The notes beneath the pieces were generated by a model. That model was not told the origin of the DNA, did no database searches, and saw nothing but the letters and a program-made list of their open reading frames with translations. The position numbers were made by a program, and so were the translations under genes. Below are positions 1 to 12,640 of a stretch of DNA of 64,000 bases, piece after piece. Within the stretch, counting starts at the first letter, position 1. Each line of letters starts with the position of its first letter. Source of the stretch: Canna indica (taxonomy: Eukaryota; Streptophyta; Magnoliopsida; Zingiberales; Cannaceae); contig CP136896.1 of the NCBI GenBank assembly GCA_034359265.1, forward strand, positions 31,064,001-31,128,000, given 5' to 3'.

Positions 1-577
1 TATAAACATTTAACCAAGATTAGTCTTAACATGAAAAATTAACCTAAAACATGAAAATTTTATCTAAAATATGAAAAAATTATCTAAACAGTAAACAATT
101 AACATAGATAATTAATTAGAGTAATAAAAAAAATTTGGGTTAAAAAAAACCCTAAATATTCAATCACTTTTTCGGCGCCTGAGTTCGCACTGGCTGCCGG
201 GCGCCGGCCGAAACCCTAAACCTAGGGTTTCGGCCAATTCTACAATAAATAGGTGAGGGGGCACTAAAATTACTTAGAGCAGGCGACGACGGCGGGCGAC
301 GACGGCGGGCGGCGGCGGCGAGTGGCGTCGACGGGCGACGACGGCGGGCGGGCGGAGATCGGCGGCAGTAAAAGCAAGGAAGAAGAAGTAGGAAAGGAGC
401 GGGCGCGATCGGGGTCGAGTTAAATAAACTTATTAGCAACGGCTTACTCAAAAGCCGTTGTAGATAAATAACATCATCACTAACGGCTCACTTGTCCGTT
501 AGAACGCCGTTGCTCAAAAGTAACATCATCAGCAACGGCTACGCGGCCTTTGCAATGGCTTTGATGATAAGTATTTT
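1..577 (-). mobile_element. CACTA-type element end fragment inside the Copia-1 3' LTR
   Basis: The motif GCAACGGC and its complement GCCGTTGC recur between about 449 and 560, next to a GC-rich stretch at 165-420 and an AT-rich stretch before it. The same three parts occur in reverse orientation in the left arm of the complete CACTA element at 11894, so this is a related end lying the other way round. No CACTA terminus is visible where it meets LTR sequence near 580-590, so it is truncated. The apparent reading frame at 164-451 is low-complexity GC-rich DNA and not a gene. Confidence 0.6.
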
Positions 578-589
578 ATTGCCCCCTAA

Positions 590-964
590 TGAACTCATTC
601 CCTAATGAGCACCTGCACTTGTACATTAAATGACGACTTATAGGTAATTATGAGATCAGCTACCCCCTATCGTATAAGGCATGTACGAAGTGTACCAATC
701 TATCCAAAATCACTAATCCCCAAATTGGTGATCCTATGACTGGAACATTTAGAACAGGGGCATCTAGATTACAAGTCTTACTGGCATGATCTCATCGTGG
801 CCTTGGAATCAATTGCCTGGGTTCATGGGGTTCATCACAATCTAAAATATATATATATAATATAGATGCAACGTATGATGAAAAGTCACCTCATATTATT
901 CATTAACCAAAAATAGTTCCCTACACATCAACATGTGATTGGCTCAAGGGCACTATTTCTTTCA
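590..964 (-). repeat. Copia-1 3' LTR, partial
   Basis: This stretch matches 9018-9351 closely. Both end in the same tract, CAAGGGCACTATTTCTTTCA. It lies directly beside the polypurine tract at 965, which makes it the downstream LTR of a minus-strand element. The rest of the LTR has been displaced by the CACTA fragment or lies left of the window. Relative to the other copy it carries an AT-repeat insertion near 845-870. Confidence 0.8.
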
Positions 965-975
965 ATCTCCCACTT
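965..975 (-). promoter_or_regulatory. Copia-1 polypurine tract
   Basis: Read on the minus strand this is AAGTGGGAGAT, a purine run touching the LTR end. That is the position of the primer for plus-strand DNA synthesis in LTR retrotransposons. Confidence 0.7.
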
Positions 976-1039
976 GCACTTGTAGCCAATCATTGCGGTA
1001 TTTAATAGCCATACAACTTAAGTGGGGATCGAACTATTG

Positions 1040-3375
1040 CTATGGTAATGGCTTTGTGAATGGATCTGCTATATGGTCTTTCGTGTCGACACGTTCGACA
1101 TTTATATCACCACATCCAATGATCTCTCTGATCAGGTGATACCACCTTAGGATGTGTTTTGACTTGTGGTGGAATCTAGATTCCTTTGCTTGAGCAACAG
1201 CCCCAGTGTTATCACAAGAAATGGGGACTGGACTGGCAACCTTAGGAACAACACCCAGCTCAGAGATAAATTTCTTTATCCACACTCCTTCCTTTGCGAC
1301 TTCGCTTGCAGCGATGTACTCAGCTTCTGTCCCGAGTCCACCACAGTTCCTTGCTTGGAACTTTTCTAGTATACTGTGCCATCATTCAGAGTAAATACGT
1401 ACCCAAAAATGGATTTACTATCATCCGGGTCCGATTAGAAGCTAGAATCTACGTAGCCCTCCAGTTTAAAATTAGACCCACTATAAATCAAGAGAACATC
1501 CTTAGTCCTTCTCAAGTACTTAAGATTGTTCTTTACGACTTTCCAATGTTCCTCTCCAGGATTCGCCTGAAATCTGCTAGTTACCCGTAGGGCATAAGCG
1601 ACATCAGGTCGAGTACAGAGCATAGCATACATGATGGATCCTACTGCCAAAGCATAAGGGATCTCACTCACATAGTACAATAAACACAATGACATTCCCC
1701 ATGAGTAGTACATCATCTACCTATAGTACAATAAACACAACGACATTCCCACTAACCTTTTTGTAGAGACAAGGTTCGTCTACATTTTTGAGAAAGCCAA
1801 ACTCTTTGACTGTCTCATCAAAAATGGATGTTCCAACTCCTTGAGGCTTGCTTGAGTCCATAAATGGACCTTTGCAATTTGCATACCTTCTCCGGTCCTA
1901 CCAGAGACATGAATCCTTCTGGCTGGGTCATATAGACCTCTTCCTCAACCATTGAGGAATGCAATCTTGACATCCATTTGCCAGATCTCGTAGTCATGAT
2001 ATGTAGCAATGGCTAGCATTATTCTAATGGACTTGAGCATGGCTACAGGAGAAAAAGTTTCATCATAGTCAACACCTTGCCTTTGAGTGAAACCTTTTGC
2101 TACTAGCCTGGCCTTATAGGTCTTCACCTGGCCATTAGCTCCAATCTTGCTCTTAAAGATCCACTTACACCCTATAGGAGTAACTCCTTCGGGTAAGTCA
2201 ACTAAAGTCGAAACTTGGTTGGTGAACATCGAGTCCATTTCGGATTTCATTGCTTCCTGCCATTGTTTGCAATCAACATCCTTGATTGCTTGATCATAGG
2301 ATTGCGGATCAATGTCTTCCTGATCATTTTCAATGGTTAGGAAGAATCTCTCAGGTTGTCGACGCAATCTCCCTGATCTATGAAGAGTGTTGGGAGGTAG
2401 TGATTCTATGACTTGATCAACCTGTGGACTATCCACCGGTTGATGCGATTCGGTCTGCGGTTGTTGATCTTCATCAAGTTTAACATTTCTTCCACTCCCA
2501 CTTTCCTCGATAAACTCTTTTTCTAAGAAAGTGGCATGCCTACTAACAAACACCATTTGTTTAGTTGGTGAGTAGAAGTAATACCCTAAACTCTCTTTAG
2601 GGTATCCCACAAACCTGCACCTAGTTGATTTAGCATAAAGTTTATCTGACTCCAACTTTTTTAGGTACGCAGGACAACCCCAAATCCTGAGATGCCTCAA
2701 ACTTGGTTTCTTGCCCTTCCATATCGCATATGGTGTACTAGAGATAGATTTTGTGGGAACCTTATTAAGAAGGTAGATAGCGGTTTCTAGTGCATATCCC
2801 CAAAAAGAAATCGGGAGATCAGTAAAGCAAATCATGGTCCACATCATATCTAGCAATGTGTGATTCCTTCTTTCAAACACTCCATTATGTTGTAGTGTGC
2901 CAGGACGGGCCCATTTAGAGATAATCCCATTGTCCTTGAGATAACTTAGGAACTCAGTGGATAAGTATTCACCAGCTCGATCTGATCGAAGAGTTTTAAA
3001 ACTTTTCCCTATTTGTTTCTCAGCCTAAGCCCTATACCCTTTGAACCTTTCAAAAGCATCAGACTTATGTCTCAAGAAGTAGACATATCCAAACCTCAAT
3101 GCCTCGTCTGTAAACATGATGAAGTAGGAATACCCACCTCTGGCTTGAGTTGTCATCAGTCCACACACATGTGTGTGAACCAACTCTAACAACTCAGCAG
3201 CCCTCTCACTATGAGCAGTGAAGGGGGACTTGGTCATTTTTCCCTTGAGACAGGATTCACAAGTTGGCATCGATTCAAACTCGAATGGATCAAATAACCC
3301 ATCTTTATACAACTTACTGATCTGATTCTCATTAATATCACCGAGTCTCAAATGCCAAAGATAGGTGAGGTTCAA
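1040..3375 (-). pseudogene. Copia-1 pol remnant: integrase, reverse transcriptase, RNase H
   Basis: Read from 3375 down, the blocks are in Ty1/copia order. The GAG-pre-integrase zinc region comes first (LTYLWHLRLGD, later CESCLKGKMTKSPF). The integrase end follows (FERRNHTLLDM...FWGYALETAIYLLNKVP). The RVT_2 reverse transcriptase entry is next (GCKWIFKSK...KARLVAKGFTQ...[11 protein letters not shown]). An RT/RNase H linker (GSIMYAMLCTRPDVAYAL) and the RNase H end (CDNTGAVAQAK...HIADPFTKPLP) close the series. Integrase before reverse transcriptase is diagnostic of copia. The open blocks (3025-3375, 1945-2880, 1818-2009, 1435-1716, 1040-1285) are separated by stops and shifts. The RT active-site segment between about 1716 and 1818 is missing or scrambled, so the gene is dead. 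Confidence 0.92.
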
Positions 3376-3418
3376 ATTATCTCATTTTCTTTTGTGCATT
3401 TCAACATGAAAAATATTA

Positions 3419-4578
3419 TCAGTTACATCTAAAGACCATTAAACCATTCGAAATGCATCCAGTTCCATATAACTCATCAGAATGATATATGTGGCAATAA
3501 TTTCCCTTTAAAGACATTTCATAACCTTGTTCAAGTAACAAGGGAACAACAATAATATTCTTTATTAAAACTAGAACGTAATAACAATTATTTAATTCAA
3601 TGATCTTGCCAAAAGGCAGACATAAACAATAGGTTCCTTCGGCTAAAGCTACAACTCTTGTGTAGTTGCCTACCCGGAGGTCGTAGTCACCCTTGTTCAG
3701 CATTGTACTTATTCTCAACCCCTGCAACGAGTTGCAAATGTGAGAACCACAACCGGTATCCAATACCCATGTAGTAGAATTATGTAACGATAAATTTATT
3801 TCAATAACAAATGCACCTGCAGAGGGGGCTTCAAAATCCCTCTTTTGCCTTACTTTTGCAATGTACTCCTTGCAGTTGCGCTTCCAGTGGCCATGTTTAC
3901 CACAATGGAAACAAGTGCCTTTAGAAGCATTCTTTTCCTTTTTCTTGATTTCCTTCTTGGGTTTCACAGCTTTGTTTTTCTCTTTGTTCTTAATAGAGAG
4001 CTTCTTCGCCTTTTTCGGGGCACTGCCCACTAACAAGACTTTGTCCTTTTCCTTTGGAAGGTGGGACTCAGCAGTCTTCAGCATATTAAGGAGTTTGGGA
4101 AGCGAGGAATCTAGATTGTTCATGTGGTAGTTGATTATAAACTTTGAGAATGACCTTGGGAGGGATTGGAGTATTAAGACCTGACTTAGCCCCTTATCAA
4201 TGCTTAGGCCCAATTTCTCTAACCTCTCGATCAAATCGGTTAGTTTGAGGATATGGGTTTCAATAAGGGTCCCTGTCGTCATCATGGCCTGGAAGAGTTG
4301 ATTGACAGCTCAAACCTAGCAGTTCGGCTCTCTTCACCATACAACTCCTTGAGGTGAGAGAAGATGGCCCTAGTGTCCATCTTTTCATGTTGTCGCTGCA
4401 ACACATCGGACATAGAGGCGAGCATAATGCATTGAACAGTAGTGTTGTTATCTTGCCACTTCTTGTAAGTGGCCCTCACTTCCTTGGTAGCCCTTTGGGA
4501 ATGCGCATCCAGTGGCCGGTCATCAAGGACATAGGAGAGACGCTCCTGGGTGAGGACAATCCTCAATTTCACAACCAA
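3419..4578 (-). pseudogene. Copia-1 gag and protease remnant
   Basis: Two open blocks overlap in different frames (4578-4282 and 4285-3419), so there is a frameshift near 4284. The first carries a copia gag core (SYVLDDRPLD, then TYKKWQDNNTTVQCIML). The second continues gag, then a lysine-rich linker and a CCHC zinc knuckle (CFHCGKHGHWKRNC), which binds nucleic acid in the capsid. After it comes the aspartic protease active site WVLDTGCGSHIC. Gag builds the cytoplasmic particle and the protease matures it. The block lies directly upstream of the pol remnant. The strand, the domain order and the decay all agree with a single old element. Confidence 0.9.
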
Positions 4579-6972
4579 TCGATGTAGTTTGTTCTAGTGA
4601 GTTTATTAGCATCAAGAATGCTACGTAATGATAGTGTAGATGACATGGTGATGATTAAATGCTACAAGCAAAAAGAAAGACAAGTATAAACTACTATTTT
4701 ACATTTATGATCAATGAGGTCTTATTAATTAATCATGTCTCCCACTAATTTTCGCGGTTCCATAATACCCTTCGATTTGGAAGCGGAAAGCCCTCGTTGG
4801 AAGACTTCCTTAGGGGAAAAATAGAACCCCACTTCTCTTACTCGGGTCTCGCATTTAACATGACAAACCCTAATAAGTCCATGGGTAGGTAACTCTTTAC
4901 CGATCACATCACTATGTGACTTCCATATGTTTTTGCCAATAGGACAACCAAGGCCTTGTGTGTGCACAACAAATCAAGGAGCCCTAGTTGAGTTGGACCC
5001 ATCGTTTGTATGCCCTAGCGAGAAAACAACCACCCTTGAGTGTAGCTCAACAAGGTAAATCATGTTCAAGCCGGTAGCAGAGACACAAAAGGGATATGTG
5101 TCATACGAGGTGCAACGTGTCTATTAGCACAAAAGGCCATGTGTTTGCTCAACAAACCCGTTGTGACAATAGACACACTTGTTCCTCATAATGATGGAAG
5201 GCGTGACCGATATTCTTAATATCTTAGCCATTCAGACTCAATATTATTAGAGGATTTCTTCATATAATTATAATTATCTACGTTATCAACAATTAAAGCA
5301 AAAGCAATAAATAAAAGCATAAAGTAAAGGGTAATTACCTGAATATATCCTGAACTATGGAATTTGTCTCAAATATATCATGAACTTTGACTTCTCCAAA
5401 TTATTGCATCCTCAACTATCACATTTGTATCAATTGCATCCCTCCGTTAAAATTTTGTCAGCTGTCCCGTTAACCTTGTGACGTGGCAATGTATACGTGT
5501 ATTAAAAAACTATTTTTTTTATTCAAAATTAATTAAAAATTTATTTTTTTTCAAAATCTTTCAAATATCCACGTGTGCTACACACGTGTATTAAAAAATA
5601 TATTTAAAAATAAAAAATAAAAAATTATTTTTTTAAAAAAAATAAAAAATAAAAAATTATTTAAAAAAGACTATTCTGACTTGTCCACGTGTGAAGCACA
5701 CGTGGACAAATCTTATTGTCTAGGAAGATTTTTTTATATAAATAAATACAAACTAATAAAATAAATAACACACTTTTTGTTTAACAATAAATAAATATAA
5801 ACACTCAAAATTACATACTTTGTTTTTTATGTTCATTGTCTACGTGTGAAGGGACAAATCAGAATAGTTTTTTTAAAAAAATATTTTTTTATTTTTTATT
5901 TTTTTAATCCACGTGTGCAGCACACTGGATATTAGAAAGATTTTGAAAAAAAATAAAATTTTAATTAATTTTGAATTAAAAAATAGTTTTTTAATACACG
6001 TGTACATACCACGTCATAGGGTTAACGGGGTAGCTGACGAAATTTTAACGGACAGATACAATTGATACAAATGTGATAGTTGAGGATGCAATTTGGAGAG
6101 GTCAAAATTTAGGATAGATTTGAGACAAAGTCCATAGTTCAGGATATGTACAAGTAATTATAAATATGATTATGGATGTTCTAAGGGTTCCACACGAGCC
6201 ACCGGGCGAACCAATGCCATCATCCTAGGGTTTTTAAGGACCTCCGTCTCGCCAAGGGGCTGCCTAAAACCATCTTGTAGGTTGCCGGTTCCATCAGTGC
6301 CTTCCCGGGGTTCAAGTCGTCATCAACATGGCGTCGAACACCTCCTGTCCGCGCGCGCACCAAAACGGGCCTGTAAGCGTGCTTGTCGCGAATCTTCACC
6401 AAAACATCTAATTTTACAAAATTAAAAGAAGAAGACCCCAAACAACCCTTGGGGAAAGGTTTAAGGAGAGGGAGAAGTGAAGTACAATCAGAATTCTCAA
6501 GAGGAAGGCAAGGGTACATAGGCCCTATTTAAAAACTACAATACTGAAATTTCATAAATATACAAGCAATCATCGTAACCATGTTTTACACACAATCACA
6601 TACACATAAGGCTCATCCATAATCATCCTTTCATGCATCACATTATATATGAAAAATAAAGGAAAAAATGGAATCCGAAATCCCGCAAATCTAATCACGT
6701 TTCCACCCAAAACGATTCAAACAACACCTGTAGAATGTTTTCAATTCTCGGGACTGTTCAACCATGAACCCACAGAATTTTTGAGTTTAAATTCTGTCCA
6801 AAATTAATATGGATAGTAGGCTTCCACTTCGATTCATCATATGAACTGTGGAGCCAAGAAAATGACTCAAAAACCCCCGAGAACCAAAACTGTGCAGCAT
6901 GACGTTTAGGGAGCGAACGATTTGTACACGTGACCAAAATGCAAAATAAAAATTCCAAAATTTTGCTAAATG
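4579..6972 (-). other. Copia-1 untranslated leader with a MITE inside
   Basis: This lies between the gag start and the primer-binding site. I see no coding block. 4579-5331 and 6161-6972 are unique leader-like sequence; 5332-6160 is a separate inverted-repeat element. The open frames at 4725-4967 and 6220-7048 show no family resemblance. Confidence 0.6.
5332..6160. mobile_element. MITE or fold-back element with long inverted ends
   Basis: The two ends are long imperfect inverted repeats. The left end reads TAATTACCTGAATATATCCT and continues with GAACTATGG. The right end, read in reverse complement, begins TAATTACTTGTACATATCCT and continues the same way. Homology runs inward for over 150 bp, through a motif containing CACGTG. 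The middle is AT-rich with no coding capacity. At 829 bp it fits a non-autonomous DNA transposon. I could not settle the target duplication, so the superfamily is open. Confidence 0.75.
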
Positions 6973-6986
6973 TGGCTCTGATACCA
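6973..6986 (-). promoter_or_regulatory. Copia-1 primer-binding site
   Basis: On the minus strand it reads TGGTATCAGAGCCA, complementary to the 3' end of initiator methionine tRNA, one base from the 5' LTR. It primes minus-strand DNA synthesis. Confidence 0.88.
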
Positions 6987-6987
6987 C

Positions 6988-9351
6988 TGATGGGATGGGA
7001 AAAAGAAGCACAACAGAAATAGTGATTTAAAAATTCAAAATATCCCAAAAGAGTGATCTAGTTTAGCAACAATTAAGGAATTCAATCTACGAGTAGAATG
7101 AGAAGGTATACCTTATACCGCAGTTGGTATGTTTGCTCCTATCCCCGTCTTGAGACGCACACGTGCACATCCTCCAATGATAGTCCAGACCAAGCACCTC
7201 GCAACAATAGGGGCAGCGAACACGGGGCTCGTTGTGGCTCAGAGGAGAAGCTTTCTCAATATCAAAATCCACCAAGGCAAGGCCGGCTCTTCCACCAAGA
7301 ATCGGGCACCATAAAGGGAAGGAGAGAGGATGAGAAAATATCAGAACGAAAGAGAAGAGGTGAAGATACCTCGCTGTCCTCTTGGACTCCTCCAAGAAGA
7401 TCAAGGTTGCAACACACCCAAGAAGAGAAGACACCTTCAGTTATAGCTTCGCAAAAACTGGGAAGGAGGATGAAGATAGCCGGCTACCAATGGAGAGGAT
7501 GAGGAGATCTTTGGAGCATTTCTTTTCAAGAAGCCTCTAAAGAATTAAGTCCTTAATCTTCTCTGAGAAGATCAAGAACTCATTAACCAACCCCTCCTAT
7601 GGGGTGTTCGGCCACAACTTATAGAGATGGGGGGCTACAAAAATAGACCCGCCCCCCCGAAAACTATCTCCTCGGAATTCAAAATTTTGAGGTTTGCCAC
7701 CAAAAGTAATTTATATTTTAAGGGCTTCATAATTAATTTGAAATTAATTAAATCCATTAAATAAGAATGATACTTATTTAAATAAACCAATCCCCTAAAC
7801 AATAGGAAAGAAGTTTATCTAAATAATTCAATTTCTTATTAATTAATAGAATTATGATTTATCCTCATAAATCATATATCTATTAATTTTATGATTTATC
7901 TCCATAAATCAAATTCTTATTAATTAGGATTTATCCAAATAAATTAATTTTCAATTAGTCGGTTAGGCTAATGGTTAGAAACAAATTTTCCCACAATGTA
8001 TAATTGATTCAAAATCAAATTATATTTAATTCATAATTAAATATATTCCCAGTCAAGTAGTTAATTAAATATTTAATTCATAATTATATTTAATCAACTA
8101 CATAAAATATTATCATGTGTCAATCCCTACAATTTAGGGATGCCTTACAAATTAGGCTTATCGAGGACCTTCTTCATCGCGCATTCGTTCCTATAGGAAA
8201 CAACTTTCCTATCATGTTCATAAAGGAGATTCGTGATCGAGTTGCAGCATGTCCATGCTAGTAGACAAATAGGGCCGCATTCGGACTTTATCTCTTAAGG
8301 TCTGTTATGAGGTTAGCCTGTTGTGTGTGACCCATTGGGCCCCACACTAAGCCAGCAGTGAGTTGTGCATAGCGGAGAGTCTGATCCGATAGAATGACTT
8401 CTATTCGAATCTTACGAGCCACCACTAACACCCTTTAGTGTGGTCGTGAGAGACTCCACTCACAAGTCAAGATTGACGTCTAGTAACATGTCATGACTAC
8501 TCAAATAGTGTGAGGTTCAATCTGCAGGGGTCGAACGCCCTTCGGTGATTAGTTACTGTGCAACTAAGTCCCTCGGTTACAATATCCCGAATACGGTTAG
8601 GGTACGAAAAAAGTGTCAAACCCTAATACCGATTCATATGTATTCTGTCTGCCAAATCTTCGTCTCAATAATGACATGTAAGAAAACCTTTTTTCGACAT
8701 TCATTTCTACTCTAGCCAAAGATTCCTGAGCCAACACTTGTAGGGACACATAGGATATTATCTCCTTTTACTAGGAGTAAGTGATTCCATATTGGATGCT
8801 CACATACCTCCATGGGTATTTTCCCATGCCCAAAGGTATCCGGCAAATGACACTAAAGGCCACGTACGGATAAGTCCAAAGAAATGGGTCGACACTCACA
8901 AGGTAACCATGACAACCTCAGGTCCAATGATTTCTTGCACCTACTATCACCCGAGGAACATCCTATTGACACTCATGTAAGGATTCTATTCTGTGTTCCT
9001 CGTGTAGGTTCATTCAGTGACCTCATTCCCTATTGAGAACCTGCACTTATACATTAAATGATGGCTCATAGGTAATTGTGAGATCAGCTACCCCTTATCA
9101 TATAAGGCATGTACCAAGTGCACTAGTCTATCCGGAATCACCAATCCCCTAATTGGTAATCCTACGACTGGAACATTTAAAACAGGGGCATCTGAATACC
9201 AAGTTTCACTGGCATGATCTCATCATGGCCTTGGAATAAATTGCTCGGGTTCATGTTGCATATGATGAAAAGTTGTCTCATATTATTCATTAACCAAAAA
9301 TAGTTCCCTACACATCAACATGTGATTGGTTCAAGGGCACTATTTCTTTCA
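6988..9351 (-). repeat. Copia-1 5' LTR, about 2.36 kb
   Basis: It is bounded by TG (TGATGGGATGGG) beside the primer-binding site and by CA (ATTTCTTTCA) at 9351. The outer 330 bp matches the 3' LTR copy at 590-964. The length is large for a copia LTR; an undetected insertion may contribute. The frames at 7087-7502 and 8792-8980 have no family support and lie wholly inside the repeat. Confidence 0.75.
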
Positions 9352-9953
9352 AGTAGGTCTTCTCCCCGATTTCTTTCCCAGTTTGTGACCTTGAGAAGTA
9401 GAGGGTGAAGCGACTTCTTCAGGTGGTGGTACAAGAATAGACAATTCAATCTTGTTGGGTCGATTTGGAGATGCCATTTTCTTTGCTGAAGATGCATACA
9501 CCTTCCTCTTGAATCATTTCTTTCTCTTTCCGCCGGCCATCTTTGAATTTTCTATTTTAGAAAGTGATAAGCAGTTGAGAAGGTGAGTTGAAGATCAACT
9601 CGTCGGTTACCACTTGAGAAGATGACCAGAGATGCAACACCATGCGGTTTTAATTAGGGCATTTAACAAGGAATTTCAATAAATTGGGACACACGTGCGG
9701 GTCTTCATAAAAGAGTGCAATAACTTTTTAAACCTCCTGCGGAAAAATTAGGGTATCTTCATCAATTCTACCCTCAATAAGCAATAAGTGGAGGAGTAAA
9801 TGAATAAAACACCTACTGAAATTGAGGGAATCTTCACCAAACTTCAATGAATAAGGTAAGTGATAAAAAATAAAGACTTTTCAATTTTCCACTCCCTCTT
9901 TTTTTTAAGTAAAAAAAAATCGTCATATGACACAGTCCTAGAGCAGATCTCAA
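9352..9953. other. Unassigned sequence between Copia-1 and Copia-2
   Basis: This should hold the 3' untranslated region and 3' LTR of Copia-2, but nothing here resembles its 5' LTR at 18363-19365. On the minus strand there is a basic start MAGGKRKK near 9540, followed by a frame running into 9315-9497 after a stop. It may be part of a gag-like or host fragment. I do not recognise it. Confidence 0.4.
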
Positions 9954-11890
9954 CTACTCAAACCTCTCTCCAATCAAAGTCTTTGTGAAAATATCTGCAA
10001 CTTGTCTATCTGTGGAAATATATTCCAGTTGCAACTCCTTTCTTTCCACTAACTCCCTGATGTAGTGAAATCGAATATCTATGTGTTTAGTACGAGAATG
10101 CATAATAGGATTTTTTGAGATATTGATAGCACTGGTATTGTCACAATATAAAATCATTTCTGCCTATTTGAAACAATAATCTAACAACATATTCCTCATC
10201 CAAATCAACTGTGTGCTGCGACTGCCTGTTGCCAAATATTTTGCTTCTGCTAAAGAAAGAGAAATAAAATTTCAATTTTTTGCTTAACCAGGCTACCAGA
10301 TTTGTACCAATATAGAAACAACCACCTGTAGTATTGTTTCTATCATCAATATCACCAGCCCAGTCTGTATCAGTAAATCGTAGTAGACATGGGTTTGATT
10401 CAATAGAATACCAAAGATCGAAGTCCAAAGTACCCTTCACATATTTGAGAATCATTTTAACTGCTTGAAGATTAGACTCCTTTGGATTAGCTTGATATTT
10501 GGCACACAATCCAACACTAAAGCATAAGTTAGGTCTGCTAGTAGTACAAAAGACTTTAAATCATAAAAAATGGCGGCAATTTTTCCTTGGGTTAAAACTA
10601 GATAACGAGGTATTTTTAAAGATTTTTTGGAAGCCTTTAGCCTACCCATTCTTGACTCGAAAGATTAGAAAATTTTCGTCTTCCGAAAATTTTCAACTTT
10701 CACATTTGGTGACACCATCACAGTTTGAGTGTGTTTGTTGTAAACTCTATAGGCAAGGAATATGACTTCGTCACTTTTGCTTTGTATTTTGCCAAGATAT
10801 TCCCTAAACATAGCACATATTACCAAAAATATGAAAATAAGTAAGACAAGTTTTCTACCCTTCCATAATTCATAAGGAGATTTTGTCTGAGATAAGCTCG
10901 ATTAATGATATAGCAAGCTGCTGTGTTATTGGCTTCAGCCCAAAATCTTCAGAAATTTGCTTGGAATTGAGCATAACACGAGTCATCTCTTGAATAGTAC
11001 AGTTCTTTCTTTCAACTACACCATTGTGTTGAGGAGTCTTAGGAGTAGAAAATTCATGCAAAATACCATTTTCATCACATAATTCAAAGAAGGAAATGTT
11101 CTCAAATTCTCTTCCATGATCACTCATTATTCTGATCACCTTCAGAATAGAAAGTTCTTGTTCATTCTGAAGTCTCAAGAATAGAGATTTAGAATTGCTG
11201 AAAGCATTGGACTTCTCTCTTAGGAATTCTGTCCAAGTAAAATGAGAGAAATCATCTACATAGACAAGAACATGCTTTTTACCTCCAATACTTTCAACCT
11301 GCATGGGACCAACCATGTCTAAGTGAAGAAGCTCTAAAGGTTTCAAAGTAGCAACCAATTATAACTGTTGATGAGACTGCCTTGTCTACTTTCGTTCTTG
11401 ACAAGGGCCGTATATAGCTTCAAGTTCTCCTAAAAGTTTAGGAATTCCTCTAACCGCTCCAGCATTTACAAGTTTTTTTAGATCTTTGTAATTAGCATGG
11501 CCTAACCATCGATGCCACAGATTAATGTCAAAAGAAATAACTGAAAGACAAATTGAAGAGTAGGCAATTTTGTGACAGTTGTCTCTTGATCTATTTCCTT
11601 CTAGGATACAGTCGCCATCCATATCAAAAACCTTGCAACTATTTTTGGTAAATTGAACATTTAAATTTTGATCACACAAATGGCTTATACTCACAAGATT
11701 AGCCTTGAGACCTTCTACCAACAGGACATTTTCCAGATTAGGAATTCTTGGAATATCGAGAGTTCCAACTCATATAACATTTCCATGTCCTCCATCTCCA
11801 AAAGTAATAGTGGTACCTCCATGTTCCTAAATGATTTTCAGATTTTTTAAATTCCTTGTCATATACTGAGAACAACCACTATCGAAATAC
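9954..11890 (-). pseudogene. Copia-2 protease end, integrase, truncated RT, RNase H
   Basis: Read downward from 11890, the sequence opens with the protease motif YFDSGCSQYMT right beside the CACTA-A insertion. Then come GAG-pre-integrase (LWHRWLGHANYKDL), an integrase core (LLHLDMVGPM, VDDFSHFTW, MSDHGREFEN, TPQHNGVVERKN) and the RT tail with RNase H ([14 protein letters not shown]...[15 protein letters not shown]...ADIFTKTL). Most of the reverse transcriptase is missing: integrase sequence stops near 10870 and the next recognisable block is the RT/RNase H junction at about 10650. The integrase acidic positions D, D and E can be seen. The gene is broken by this deletion, by frameshifts and by the CACTA-A insertion. 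Confidence 0.9.
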
Positions 11891-11912
11891 CAACACTACT
11901 AGAAATTGAGTC

Positions 11913-12195
11913 TTCAGCAACGGCTATCAGCAACGGCCGCTCAAGCCGTTGCTATTTGCAACGGCATTCTTACGGCCGCCCGAGCCGTTGCAGATATTTG
12001 TATCTGCAACGGCGTTCTAACGGACACGCGAGCCGTTGTGGATTATTTTAATTATCCACAACGGCTTTCTAACGAAAAGGCGAGCCATTGCTGATATTTT
12101 AATTATCAGCAACGGCTTTCTAACGGACAAGTGAGCCGTTGCTGATGATAACTTATTAGCAACGGCTTTCTAACGGGCGAGTGAGCCATTGCTGA
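11913..12195 (+). repeat. CACTA-A left subterminal repeat array
   Basis: About six paired copies of GCAACGGC and its complement GCCGTTGC alternate here, often as inverted pairs 15-25 bp apart. Short direct and inverted subterminal repeats bind the element's TNPA protein in En/Spm. Some copies have drifted to GCCATTGC. Confidence 0.85.
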
Positions 12196-12640
12196 TAAGT
12201 TTATATAGGGCACGCAGTCGCGCCCGACCCTTCTTCCTCCCGCTGCTGCCGCCGCCATCTCCTGCTCCCGCCTGTCGTCGTCGCTGCCGCCACTGCCGAT
12301 GCCGACGACGCCTCTTCCTCCTCCCGCTGCTGTCGACATTTTCAGGTATGCCTCGCCGGCCGACCGTCTCTTCCCGTTGCGGCCGGTGGGAAATCCGACT
12401 GAAACCCTTTTTTAAGGGTTTCGACCGGCGGCGGTCGGCCGATGGCCGCCGTCGGACCTTGTACAGTGGCCGGACAGTGTGTCCAGCCACTGTACGCCAG
12501 CGCCGGAGTCCACCTGACTCCGGCGCCGGAATTTATAGATTTATATATAATTTTTTATTGTTTTTTAATTGTTAATTAATTATTTAGATTAATTGTTTAA
12601 TTTGTTAGATTAATTATTAGGGTTTAGATTAATTTTGGAA

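Noticed and set aside
164..451. Proline/arginine-rich minus-strand frame
   Set aside because: GC-rich low-complexity arm of a CACTA fragment.
7087..7502. Overlapping frames of 115 and 134 codons
   Set aside because: Inside the Copia-1 LTR, on opposite strands, and without recognisable motifs.
12170..12575. Arginine-rich frames on both strands
   Set aside because: Mirror frames in the GC-rich CACTA-A arm; no start context or domain.
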